Source: CBFGTV01 sp965652145
Lineage (GTDB): Bacteria > Bacillota > Clostridia > Peptostreptococcales > Natronincolaceae
Length of the DNA: 49,925 bases
Direction: 5' to 3'
Assembly (NCBI GenBank): GCA_965652145.1
Contig: CBFGTV010000020.1
Span: 1-49,925, forward strand
This document shows positions 1 through 7,901 of this stretch, piece by piece (within the stretch, counting starts at the first letter, position 1; each line of letters begins with the position of its first letter). The notes beneath the pieces are model-generated. The model was not told the DNA's origin, ran no database searches, and saw nothing but the letters and a program-made list of their open reading frames with translations. Position numbers and translations under genes: made by a program.

Positions 1-242
1 CACCCGAGGAGGCCTTGGCCCTAGGACTGATCGACAGGCTTGTGCCCAATAAAAGTCATCTGGAATCAGCCATAGAGATGATTAATGGGGTAACCCAAAA
101 TAAATCCCTGGAGCAAATTCATCGGATTGTCAAGGCGGTAAACAATGGAGTTAATGAAAACAGGGCCCAGGCCCTAAGTCAGGAAGAAAACATGTTTATG
201 GAATTAGTAATCAATTTAAAAAATGAGGAGGAAACATCATGA
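1..242 (+). CDS. Crotonase-family enoyl-CoA hydratase/isomerase, C-terminal fragment
   Basis: The reading frame is open from base 3 to the TGA at 240-242, so this is the 3' end of a gene cut by the window edge. The first residues read PEEALALGLIDRLVP, the conserved 'eA..lGLid.vv' stretch that follows the substrate pocket in crotonases, and a helical C-terminal tail of about 65 residues follows. No catalytic residue is inside the window, so hydratase, isomerase and decarboxylase cannot be told apart. Its stop overlaps the ACP start (ATGA at 239-242), which implies translational coupling, so it very likely acts on acyl chains carried by that ACP. It is the first of three crotonase-like genes in the operon. 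Confidence 0.8.
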   Translation, partial: PEEALALGLIDRLVPNKSHLESAIEMINGVTQNKSLEQIHRIVKAVNNGVNENRAQALSQEENMFMELVINLKNEEETS

Positions 243-547
243 GAGAATTAACAGCTGAAATTAAAGAGGAATTAAAGACACTAATTTATGAATTCTTTGC
301 TGAGGAGTGCGAGGTTGAGCAGGATGAACTGAGCCTTGATACCTCCATCATTGATGATTTAGATGGGGATTCCCTGTTGTTTGTGGAGCTGGTAGAGTTG
401 ATGAAAAAGAAATATGGACTCAATATACAGCTTCAAACCATTGGAAAATATTTGTTAAGAAACCCTGCAGAGACCATTGAACAAGTCATCGAAACAGCCT
501 GTCTTTTGTATGTTCATGAAAATGAAATTGTTAATTTAGCCTCCTAG
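239..547 (+). CDS. Acyl carrier protein
   Basis: This 102-aa acidic protein carries the growing acyl chain on a 4'-phosphopantetheine arm. The attachment motif is DDLDGDSLLF near residues 39-48, with the serine in GDSL; it replaces the usual DSLxx of FabB/FabF-type ACPs and follows the expected acidic helix-1/loop pattern. The protein is about 20 residues longer than a standard AcpP, with an extra C-terminal helix (ETACLLYVHENEIV). The start ATG overlaps the stop of the upstream crotonase. An Sfp-type transferase for activating it lies in the same operon at 10874-11596. It is probably a dedicated secondary-metabolism ACP and not the primary fatty acid ACP. Confidence 0.88.
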   Translation: MRELTAEIKEELKTLIYEFFAEECEVEQDELSLDTSIIDDLDGDSLLFVELVELMKKKYGLNIQLQTIGKYLLRNPAETIEQVIETACLLYVHENEIVNLAS

Positions 548-585
548 CTTTGTCTGGGGGCATTAACCCGGGGAGTTTAATACAT

Positions 586-1110
586 ATGTTGAAAAGAATA
601 AAGGAGTATTTTCTAAAAGAAGCACCACCTGAATACGACTTTCCCTCCTCTTTGTTCATTAAAGCAGAGGAGGCCAGCCTTGAGGATTTTGTAAAGCACA
701 TATATGAAACTAAAAAATTTCAAAGGTGGGTCAGCTTTTTTCCCTTCGTATGGCTTCGCTTTGATCAAGGGCATTGTGATGTAGGCTGTACAGGAACCTT
801 CTATTTTTTTCCTCCCTTTAGCTACCACTTCACCTTTGTGGAGGTCATACCCAACAAACTGTATCGAGCTAAGGTTTGGGGAGCCATTCAAGGAGAAATT
901 GCCGGTGTTTTTACCCAAAAAGAAGACGGCGTTCTATATGAGCATCCCTTTCGGTTTAGGGCTGCCAACCGGCTGATCCATATTTACTACTGGCTATTTA
1001 TCAGACCTCCCCACCTTCCCTTTATGACATGGCGCTATTGGCTGCTGAAAAAAAGGCTGATAAAAGAAACCCAAAGAAAAAGAAAGGAACAAAAAAGCAA
1101 TGAGGCATGA
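586..1110 (+). CDS. SRPBCC (polyketide cyclase-like) protein, tentative
   Basis: A 174-aa soluble protein, basic at the C-terminus. The middle (YHFTFVEVIPNKLYRAKVWG, then IQGEIAGVFTQKEDGVLYE) has the alternating strand pattern of SRPBCC/START-like hydrophobic-pocket proteins, where a 'W.v.G...G.w.l...dGgt...y' segment is typical. The fold call is by pattern only. ATG 586 is preferred over TTG 550 because GGGGAG stands 10 bases before it, while 550 has no ribosome site. It ends inside the next gene (overlap 1100-1110). In this context it could bind or fold the acyl or polyketide chain. It may also be a family I do not recognise. Confidence 0.5.
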   Translation: MLKRIKEYFLKEAPPEYDFPSSLFIKAEEASLEDFVKHIYETKKFQRWVSFFPFVWLRFDQGHCDVGCTGTFYFFPPFSYHFTFVEVIPNKLYRAKVWGAIQGEIAGVFTQKEDGVLYEHPFRFRAANRLIHIYYWLFIRPPHLPFMTWRYWLLKKRLIKETQRKRKEQKSNEA

Positions 1111-1501
1111 GTATGTATTAGAGGTACGGGGATACGAGCTGGACTCCTTTAACCATGTGAATAATGCGGTTTATCTTAATTATATCGAGGTAGCCCGATG
1201 GCAATTTCTAAAGGAAGTAAAATGGCTGGATTATATGCTGGAGCATTCCCTCCAGGCCATTGTGATTGAAACCAATATTCGTTATATCGGTGAGTTAAGG
1301 GTGTTTGACAGGGCCGTGATAAAAAGCCAGTGGTATTATGACGGCAACTATTTAATTGCCAATCAAAGCATATATCGTGAAGATACAAGAAAAAGAGTAA
1401 CCAAGGCAACGGTAAAGATGCTCTTGGTATCTAATGACCGAATTATTCATGAGATCCCGCCGTTTATGAAGGAGCAAATGGATCAGGAGGGAAGCCTATG
1501 A
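1100..1501 (+). CDS. 4HBT/YbgC-type hotdog acyl thioesterase
   Basis: A 133-aa protein of the normal size for single-hotdog thioesterases. The N-terminal signature ELDSFNHVNNAVYLNYIEVAR (residues about 14-34) contains the HVNNAxYL.Y.E..R motif of the 4-hydroxybenzoyl-CoA thioesterase/YbgC family; the Asp in the ELDSFNHV segment is the expected nucleophile or base. It hydrolyses acyl-CoA or acyl-ACP thioesters and could release the finished chain or edit stalled intermediates. It overlaps the upstream gene by 11 bases and shares ATGA with the next gene (1498-1501). Aryl polyene clusters also encode a discrete thioesterase of this type, which fits the proposed pathway. Confidence 0.85.
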   Translation: MRHEYVLEVRGYELDSFNHVNNAVYLNYIEVARWQFLKEVKWLDYMLEHSLQAIVIETNIRYIGELRVFDRAVIKSQWYYDGNYLIANQSIYREDTRKRVTKATVKMLLVSNDRIIHEIPPFMKEQMDQEGSL

Positions 1502-2196
1502 TCAAGGAGGCCGGCAGATCTAGCCTGTATATAAAAAATAAGATTTGCTTCTTAGAAATTATTGAAATGGCCGACCTGCTTTCCTACCAGGAGATGGTTG
1601 ATAACAATCTAAAGGACGGCAGCATCAGGGTACTGGTAATAATTAACCAGGGTAGCGTACAAAAAGGGTCAGTGAATGATTCAGCAAATGGCTCTTTATT
1701 GGACTGGATTAATAGTAGACCTTGTCTTGTTATCGCTGTGGGGAATGGCCGGTGCAATATGGAATTTTTAGCATTAATGATGGAATGTGATATTCGGCTG
1801 GGAGGAATAGATTTATCCGTTCAATTCCCGAGGGAGGAAAATATATTTCATTTTGATGTGATGGAAAGGTGCCAGCTGCTGATGGGTAAAGAAGGCAGAC
1901 GGTGGGAGGCCCAATTGACCGACCAAAGATTAGGGGCTGAAAGGCTCTGTGAAATGGGCTTTATTAACAGGATGATAGATATGAATCTCCTCAAGGAGGA
2001 AGTAGAAGATTATATTAATAAATTACTGCAAAACAGGCATGATGAACAGATTGAAGCAATATTAAGATGCTTTAGGCATTATAAACAGCTGGGTTTAAAT
2101 GTAAATCGCCAGCTTTTGCTTGAGCAGGAATCGAAGGAATTTTGCAGCTTAATAATTAAAGAATATGAAAAAAGTGGGTTGTTACATGAGAATTGA
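1498..2196 (+). CDS. Divergent crotonase-fold protein, probably catalytically altered
   Basis: A 232-aa protein that aligns by eye with crotonases over two stretches. SRPCLVIAVGNGRCNMEFLA followed by LMMECDIRLGG corresponds to the 'kPviAavnG.a.GgG.elal.cDir.a' core, and LTDQRLGAERLCEMGFINRM corresponds to the late 'lta.eA...Glv..v' helix. The first oxyanion-hole region (normally F.aGaDl) is replaced by QGSVQKGSVNDSANG, and the second glycine-rich turn is GRCNMEF. Standard hydratase chemistry is therefore doubtful. Codon overlaps on both sides (1498-1501 and 2186-2196) suggest stoichiometric production with the intact crotonase downstream. It may be a structural partner or have a different activity. 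Confidence 0.62.
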   Translation: MIKEAGRSSLYIKNKICFLEIIEMADLLSYQEMVDNNLKDGSIRVLVIINQGSVQKGSVNDSANGSLLDWINSRPCLVIAVGNGRCNMEFLALMMECDIRLGGIDLSVQFPREENIFHFDVMERCQLLMGKEGRRWEAQLTDQRLGAERLCEMGFINRMIDMNLLKEEVEDYINKLLQNRHDEQIEAILRCFRHYKQLGLNVNRQLLLEQESKEFCSLIIKEYEKSGLLHEN

Positions 2197-2917
2197 AGGA
2201 AACAAGCTATATTTAGAAATTAATCATGATATAGGCCATCTGGTAATTCATGATCCGCCGGCCAATAAAATGACTGCTGCTTTTTTGAAGGAGTTTATCG
2301 TCATGGTTAGATGCCATGTGACCCAGACAAGGCTGAGGGGCATCATTATTCGAGGGCATGGGCGGCACTATAGCTCTGGTGCTGATGTAGAGCAATTAAA
2401 GGAGATTGTTGCCTCCCAGAGCCTGGTAGATAACGAGGGAAATTTAATTGCCTATCCCACCTGGTATTTGGATAATCGAACCACCTTTGACTATTTTCGA
2501 AGCCTTAATATTCCTGTTATAAGTGCCATCAATGGCCTTTGCTACGGTTCGGGGCTTGAACTGGCCCTTTGCAGCCACATCAGAATCAGCGGCAAGGGCA
2601 GTTTGCTGGGACTGCCGGAATCAACCTTCGGATTTTTACCCGGAGTGACGGGTACCCTCCGGAGCCTGGAGCTTGTAGGGCTGGGCAGGGCACTGGAGTT
2701 GGTCTTAAAGGGAGAAACCCTTACGGCAGAGGAGGCGTTGGAAATAGGATTAATCCATAGGGTCACAGGTAAAAAAGAAACCTTGTCCTATTGCGAAGGA
2801 TTAATGGAGTATATATTAGCCCAGCCGACTCAATATGATCCCAAAAGGGGCGATGAATATGTCATGGCCTTCAACAGGTATTACCAGGAAAATCATCTTT
2901 CAGGAAAGGAACTGTAG
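2186..2917 (+). CDS. Enoyl-CoA hydratase/isomerase (crotonase) family
   Basis: A 243-aa protein with the full crotonase signature. It has the first oxyanion-hole segment HGRHYSSGADVEQL (about residues 56-69), the second NGLCYGSGLELALC, and the catalytic region LPESTFGFLPGVTGTLR, where the Glu of LPE matches one of the two hydratase glutamates. It probably adds or removes water at a 2-enoyl/3-hydroxyacyl thioester on the cluster's ACP, acting as a dehydratase in the biosynthetic direction. ATG 2186 is preferred over the in-frame start at 2165, giving a 10-base overlap with the previous gene. It pairs functionally with the 3-hydroxyacyl dehydrogenase at 5476. An ECH2-like decarboxylase role cannot be excluded. 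Confidence 0.85.
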   Translation: MRIEGNKLYLEINHDIGHLVIHDPPANKMTAAFLKEFIVMVRCHVTQTRLRGIIIRGHGRHYSSGADVEQLKEIVASQSLVDNEGNLIAYPTWYLDNRTTFDYFRSLNIPVISAINGLCYGSGLELALCSHIRISGKGSLLGLPESTFGFLPGVTGTLRSLELVGLGRALELVLKGETLTAEEALEIGLIHRVTGKKETLSYCEGLMEYILAQPTQYDPKRGDEYVMAFNRYYQENHLSGKEL

Positions 2918-2920
2918 TAT

Positions 2921-4039
2921 ATGGAAAAATACGTTAAATTATTGGGTACCAGTGCTTATCTTCCCGGTGATCCGATAAAATTTGAAGATATCAATGATTA
3001 TTTAGGTAAATTTACCAAGGCCCCCCAGAAGCTTCAGAAATGGACTGAAAGAATTCAGCCCATCATGAAGGAAATGCTGGGAATTGAGTATTGCCATTAT
3101 GCCTTTAATAGTCAAACTAGAACCTTTGATGAGGATAACCTGAGTCTGTCGGTTAAGGCAGCCCAGGCGGCCTTAAGGGATGCCAACCTGGAGGCCAAGG
3201 AGATTGATCTGCTAATTTTTGGTGGTGCCTATTCCCATCAGCTGCCACCCCTATCCACAAGGATTCAAGAGGCCCTTGGAATAGAAATCTGTGGAGAATT
3301 TCATATTCATTCCAACTGTACCTCGGTGTATAAAGCCATCAAGGTAGCCCATAGCCTGCTGAAATCAGGAGAGTATCGAAATGCCCTGGTCATATCCTCC
3401 CATGTGGCGAGCTCCTGCTTTATACCGGAATTTTATAATCAAGAAAAGGTCACCAAGGAGGATATCTTTTTACGCTGGTACCTGTGTGACGGTGCAGGGG
3501 CCTTTGTTCTTTCGGCGGTGGATCAGCAGCAGAAGGGCTTTTATTTAGAAAATACCTATATTGAGTCTGCCGGAGGGAAAAAGCGTTCTGCCATGTGCAA
3601 CAATTACCCCAGTCATTGGAATAATCCCCTGGTAGACTACGAAAATGGGGCCCATCATGTAAATCAGATCTATTTGAATGAAATGAAGGAATTTGCCCTG
3701 GAGGCAAATAACAAAACAATTTTCTACAATGCCTTAAAGAGAATGCTTGATACTCAGCAAATCGATCTGTCTCAATTAAAGTATTTTGTTGTTAATATGC
3801 CCTCCCGAGCTGTTCGAGAGGATATTATGAATGAATGTACTGAATTAAATATCAAAATGGATCAATTTTATAGTGCCATTGAACAGGTGGGCTATGCTGG
3901 GCCCCCCGCCGCAATCATATCAGTTGACACACTGTTAAAGGGCAATAAACAATTTCAAAATGGCGATTTAATCTTTAGCTTTGTAATGGAGGTCAGCAAA
4001 TTTATGCAGGCCGGATTTACAATACGGTACATAGAATAA
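2921..4039 (+). CDS. KAS III-like (3-oxoacyl-ACP synthase III superfamily) protein with altered catalytic positions
   Basis: A 372-aa thiolase-fold protein of KAS III length. The nucleophile region HSNCTSVYKAIKVAHSLL places Cys133 at the expected position. The usual histidine segment (HQAN) reads FVVNMPSRAV, and the Asn loop (GN.saA) reads GYAGPPAAII, so the Cys-His-Asn triad looks incomplete. Family knowledge: KAS III relatives lacking triad residues often transfer acyl groups, select starters or serve as partner subunits without condensing. It lies between the crotonases and the radical SAM gene. HMG-CoA synthase was considered, but the active-site context does not match. Condensation itself is more safely assigned to the KAS II gene at 6667. 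Confidence 0.8.
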   Translation: MEKYVKLLGTSAYLPGDPIKFEDINDYLGKFTKAPQKLQKWTERIQPIMKEMLGIEYCHYAFNSQTRTFDEDNLSLSVKAAQAALRDANLEAKEIDLLIFGGAYSHQLPPLSTRIQEALGIEICGEFHIHSNCTSVYKAIKVAHSLLKSGEYRNALVISSHVASSCFIPEFYNQEKVTKEDIFLRWYLCDGAGAFVLSAVDQQQKGFYLENTYIESAGGKKRSAMCNNYPSHWNNPLVDYENGAHHVNQIYLNEMKEFALEANNKTIFYNALKRMLDTQQIDLSQLKYFVVNMPSRAVREDIMNECTELNIKMDQFYSAIEQVGYAGPPAAIISVDTLLKGNKQFQNGDLIFSFVMEVSKFMQAGFTIRYIE

Positions 4040-4061
4040 CAAGATAAGGCAGGAGATAAAA

Positions 4062-5471
4062 ATGAACATATTACTAGTTAACCCGCCCATTCCATATAAA
4101 TTCAGAATGTTTGAGTATGCTGATGAAGAAGGAAAAAAAGCCATTGCCAGAAGGGTGCTGGTGGGGCCTCCCTTGGCCCTCAATGAGCTGGCGGCTGTGG
4201 TACCAGAGGAAAATGTCATCATTTTAGATCAAAAGGCAGAGCTAGATCAGGATGCTGACTATGATCATGTGGCCAGATTGCTCCAGGTAATGGAGGATTT
4301 TAAGCCCGATGTGATCAGCTTTACCTGCCTGACGGCCCAGTATAATTCGGTGATGAAGCTTTTAGAGCTGGTCAAAAAGGTTAATCCTGACATCCTTACC
4401 ATAGTAGGAGGAATTCATCCCACCTCCTGTCCCAAGGATTTTAACGAATCCAAGGCTGATTTATTGGCCATTGGCCTGGGTAAATCCAGCTTTTATCATG
4501 TCATTCAGGAATTCAAGGCCAGGGGGAAGCTGGCGGATTACTCTAAAATTCCGGGACTGGCCATTAATCAAGGGAGCAGCTATTACTTTACCAGGTCCCT
4601 TTCCCAAATCAGCTTTCAGGAATTCAAAAGGGATTTTCTGTTGGACAATGCAACGCCTAATAGGGCCCTGACCGATCACTATGATTACAGAATTCCCCAT
4701 ATGAATAAACGGGTTCATTATTTAAGTACTTCCTTGGGATGTACCCATAAATGTAATTTTTGTTATTTATGGCAGATGACCGATGGCCGTTATTTTCACC
4801 GAGAGGTGGAATCTATTATTGCTGAACTGAAGGAGATGGATCAATACCCTATTATTCGTTTTTGCGATTCCAATACCTTCGGCGATATTAGAAAGGTCAG
4901 CCATCTATTTACAAGAATTATTGAGGAAGGACTTAATAAGCACTTTTACATAGCAGATGTAAGGACCGATACGGTCATTCGATACCCTGAATTAATTGAA
5001 CTGGCTGCCAAAGCAGGACTAAAGGTAACCATTTGTGGTTTAGAGGCCACCAGTGACGAAGAGCTTCTTAAATATGGCAAGGATAACACAGTAGCCAATA
5101 TTCAACAGGCATTGAAGATATTAAATGAGGCAGGCATTTACGTCAGCGGCAACTATATTATTCGGCCTGATTATGATGAAGCAGATTTTGAACGGGTGGG
5201 ACGATTCGTAGAGGAAAACCCTATCTACAACTCAGGCTTTACTATTCTTACCCCCTTCCCTGGAACAGAGCAGTGGGAAGAGCTACAGGATGAAATTGTC
5301 ATTCGGGATTACGACTACTATAATTTAACCAATGCAGTATTGAAAACCAAGCTACCGGAGCGAGCCTTCTATGACAGGGTGACAGCACTGTACCGACTAA
5401 GCGGAAGATCAGCCCAGAAATATTTTTCAATCTACGGGAATATGGATCAGGCGGCAGCAGGAAGGGGTTAG
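4062..5471 (+). CDS. B12-binding-type radical SAM protein (BchE/class B-like)
   Basis: A 469-aa protein. Residues 1 to about 170 form a Rossmann-like region starting MNILLVNPPIP, with FKPDVISFTCLTAQYNSVM and TIVGGIHPTSCP, typical of cobalamin-binding N-domains of class B radical SAM enzymes; the B12 axial-ligand motif is not obvious. The core begins near residue 222 with LGCTHKCNFCYLW, giving the CxxxCxxC [4Fe-4S] ligands Cys227, Cys231 and Cys234. GGIHP and GLEATSDEELLKYGKDN are family-typical. Such enzymes C-methylate unactivated carbons, close rings or build cyclic lipids; which applies here is unknown. AGGAG precedes ATG 4062. Its place among ACP-pathway genes suggests that it modifies the acyl chain. 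Confidence 0.88.
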   Translation: MNILLVNPPIPYKFRMFEYADEEGKKAIARRVLVGPPLALNELAAVVPEENVIILDQKAELDQDADYDHVARLLQVMEDFKPDVISFTCLTAQYNSVMKLLELVKKVNPDILTIVGGIHPTSCPKDFNESKADLLAIGLGKSSFYHVIQEFKARGKLADYSKIPGLAINQGSSYYFTRSLSQISFQEFKRDFLLDNATPNRALTDHYDYRIPHMNKRVHYLSTSLGCTHKCNFCYLWQMTDGRYFHREVESIIAELKEMDQYPIIRFCDSNTFGDIRKVSHLFTRIIEEGLNKHFYIADVRTDTVIRYPELIELAAKAGLKVTICGLEATSDEELLKYGKDNTVANIQQALKILNEAGIYVSGNYIIRPDYDEADFERVGRFVEENPIYNSGFTILTPFPGTEQWEELQDEIVIRDYDYYNLTNAVLKTKLPERAFYDRVTALYRLSGRSAQKYFSIYGNMDQAAAGRG

Positions 5472-5475
5472 GGAT

Positions 5476-6639
5476 ATGGAGATCGGTATCATTGGTAAAG
5501 GCAAGATGGGAAGGGATATATTGGATTATTTGCTTCAATACGATCATCGGCTTACACTGGTATTAAGAAGACAGGAGGACGTAGCCCCCCTAAGGGCATC
5601 CATCGAAAAGCAGCTGAAAAAGCTTCTTCGAAGGGGATACATAGATGAATCAGGCTATGAAGAAAAACGTGAGAAATTACAGGTTTCAGCGGCATATGAA
5701 GACTTGAAGCATTGTGATCTGGTTATTGAGTCGGTTTGGGAGGACAAAGACCTTAAGCAGGAGCTCTTTAGAAGGCTGGAGGCTATAGTAAAGCCCCAGT
5801 GCGTATTGGCAACAAATACCTCTTCGATCCCCCTGACAGTGGTTTTTCAGCAGGTAAAGACAAAGAATCGATGTATTGGACTACACTTCTTTTACCCTGT
5901 CAAGGTGATTCAAACCGTAGAAATCAATAAGCTGGAAGAAACCGAGGACTTTTATGTGGATCTGGTAAAGGAGCTGTTATTAGGGGTAAATAAGGCGCCC
6001 CTTGTACTGGAGCCTGAGGCCAATATGGTGCTGACCAGGATGTTTACCACAGTCATTACCCAGGCCTATAGAATATACCAGGAAGGGCATCTAGCCATCG
6101 AGGAAATAGATTCCCTTTTGAAGGACAGCCTCTTAACCTTCGGATTGTTTGAAATTATTGATTCCACCGGAATTAATATCATTTTAAGGAGTATAGAAAA
6201 TTTTACGGAAGATCGGTACCATGGCCTCTATCGCCCGTTATATGAAAAGGGCTTGGCACTCCTTCAAGGGGGCTATAGCGGGGGAACGGGCAACAAGGGC
6301 TTGGTGGCCTATGAAAGGGAGCATACGCCCGTTCTTAAGACAATAGCCGACCCCGGCCGCTATAAGGCTGATCTGGTATTAAGGCTTAAAGCCCTGATCG
6401 TAAATGAGCTGGCCTATTTAACCAGACGTCATCAGATTGAAGCAGCAGCTCTAAATAATGCGGTTCAGGAGGTTTTTGGGTTGATAAAATCACCAATGGA
6501 TATGGCAGAGGAGCTTGACCAGGAGCAAATTAAGTCAACCCTTTTGACAAGCCATCGACAATTGGGAGAGGAAGTTTATTTTCCTGAGGATTTATCAAGG
6601 CTTAAGGGGCTGGCCCTTTCCCAAAATTCAACATTCTGA
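5476..6639 (+). CDS. 3-hydroxyacyl-CoA dehydrogenase family oxidoreductase
   Basis: A 387-aa protein with an N-terminal NAD-binding domain (GIIGKGKMG at residues 4-12), the conserved ATNTSSIPLT segment and the catalytic-histidine motif IGLHFFYPV with His137. Two helical C-terminal 3HCDH-type regions follow. The family interconverts 3-oxoacyl and (S)-3-hydroxyacyl thioesters with NAD(H). Here it can act as the ketoreductase step in place of FabG, and its (S)-stereochemistry matches the crotonases in the operon. It starts 4 bases after the radical SAM gene. It lacks the fused crotonase domain of FadB, so the hydratase role falls to the separate genes upstream. Confidence 0.88.
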   Translation: MEIGIIGKGKMGRDILDYLLQYDHRLTLVLRRQEDVAPLRASIEKQLKKLLRRGYIDESGYEEKREKLQVSAAYEDLKHCDLVIESVWEDKDLKQELFRRLEAIVKPQCVLATNTSSIPLTVVFQQVKTKNRCIGLHFFYPVKVIQTVEINKLEETEDFYVDLVKELLLGVNKAPLVLEPEANMVLTRMFTTVITQAYRIYQEGHLAIEEIDSLLKDSLLTFGLFEIIDSTGINIILRSIENFTEDRYHGLYRPLYEKGLALLQGGYSGGTGNKGLVAYEREHTPVLKTIADPGRYKADLVLRLKALIVNELAYLTRRHQIEAAALNNAVQEVFGLIKSPMDMAEELDQEQIKSTLLTSHRQLGEEVYFPEDLSRLKGLALSQNSTF

Positions 6640-6666
6640 CTTATCAGTCATAGGAGGGATAAATTC

Positions 6667-7887
6667 ATGAGTAATAGAACAGTCATAACAGGGATGGGAA
6701 TGGTAACTGCCCTGGGACTTGATTTAGAAACCAGCTGGAATCAATTGGTGAAGGGTCAATCGGGGGTAGGAAGGATTACCCTTTTTGATCCGGAAGGCCA
6801 TGAAACCCAAATTGCCGCTGAAGTGAGCCGGGAATTTGAAGCCTATGCTGAAAAGCTAATCACCCGTCGGGAACGAAAGCAAATGACCAGAACAACACGA
6901 ATGGCCCTGGCGGCGGCCAATGAAGCCATCAAACAGAGCGGCATTGATTTTGAACAATATGACCGGTTAAAAATTGCAGTTATTATGGGGGTCATTACTA
7001 CCTCCTACAATGAAATGGAACGGCAGCAATCCGATGCCAATATAATTGTAAAATCTATGCCCAATGCACCCAGTGCCTGGATATCATTGAAATATGGGCT
7101 AAAGGGGCCAAATTTCAACGTTTCTACTGCCTGTGCATCCTCGGCCTATGCCATTGGTTTAGGGCATCAAATGATCAAATCGGGTATGGCCGATATTGTA
7201 ATCGTAGGGGGAACCGATTCCCACATTGAGCCTGAATGTATTAAAGGCTTTAATCAAATTTTGGCAATGTCTGTTAAAAATGACAGGCCCCAGGAGGCCT
7301 CAAGACCCTTTACCCTTTCCAGAGATGGCTTTGTCATGGGCGAAGGGGCAGGGGTAATGGTGCTGGAATCTGAAAAAATTGCCCGACAAAGGGGAGCGAC
7401 CATCTATGGAGAGGTGGCAGGCTATGCCATTACCAGTGAAGCCACCGATATTACCGCCCCCAAGGAAAATGGCGAAGGCATGGCTACAACCATGGAGCTG
7501 GCCCTGGAGAATGCAGGCGTAGCTCCCGGGGAAATTGATTATATTAATGCCCATGGTACCTCAACCTTTTTGAATGATAAGTACGAAACCATGGGGATTA
7601 AAAAATGCTTCGGGGAAAGGGCCAAGGAAATTCCCATTTCCTCATCGAAATCAATGCTGGGACATACCCTTGGGGCCGCCGGTGTCATAGAGGGAATCAT
7701 TACGGTTTCAAGCATCTATCGTTCAACCCTGACCCCCACCATCAACTATACTGATCCAGACCCGGAATTAGATCTGGACTATGTTCCGAATCAGTCCAGA
7801 GAAAAGGAAGTTCGTGCTGCCCTTTCCAATTCCTTTGGCTTTGGGGGACATAATGCCACCATTGTTTATAAAAAATACCAGGGCTAA
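6667..7887 (+). CDS. Beta-ketoacyl-ACP synthase II (KAS II/FabF family)
   Basis: A 406-aa ketosynthase with the complete Cys-His-His triad: Cys156 in STACASSAYA, His296 in INAHGTSTF and His333 in KSMLGHTLGAAG, plus Lys328 of SSSKSMLGH. N-terminal VITGMGMVTALG and C-terminal SNSFGFGGHNATIVYK are FabF hallmarks. It catalyses decarboxylative Claisen condensation of malonyl-ACP with the acyl primer and is the obvious chain-elongating enzyme of the cluster. AGGAGGG stands well placed before ATG 6667. No separate chain-length-factor gene or malonyltransferase is visible, so malonyl-ACP would come from the primary FabD or from a gene left of the window. Confidence 0.93.
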   Translation: MSNRTVITGMGMVTALGLDLETSWNQLVKGQSGVGRITLFDPEGHETQIAAEVSREFEAYAEKLITRRERKQMTRTTRMALAAANEAIKQSGIDFEQYDRLKIAVIMGVITTSYNEMERQQSDANIIVKSMPNAPSAWISLKYGLKGPNFNVSTACASSAYAIGLGHQMIKSGMADIVIVGGTDSHIEPECIKGFNQILAMSVKNDRPQEASRPFTLSRDGFVMGEGAGVMVLESEKIARQRGATIYGEVAGYAITSEATDITAPKENGEGMATTMELALENAGVAPGEIDYINAHGTSTFLNDKYETMGIKKCFGERAKEIPISSSKSMLGHTLGAAGVIEGIITVSSIYRSTLTPTINYTDPDPELDLDYVPNQSREKEVRAALSNSFGFGGHNATIVYKKYQG

Positions 7888-7901
7888 AAGGAGGAAGGAA
7901 A

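Noticed and set aside
2921..4039. HMG-CoA synthase of a beta-branching cassette
   Set aside because: The Cys context (HSNCTSVYKA) and length fit KAS III-like proteins. The HMGS active-site pattern and its Glu were not found, and no decarboxylating KS partner gene is present.
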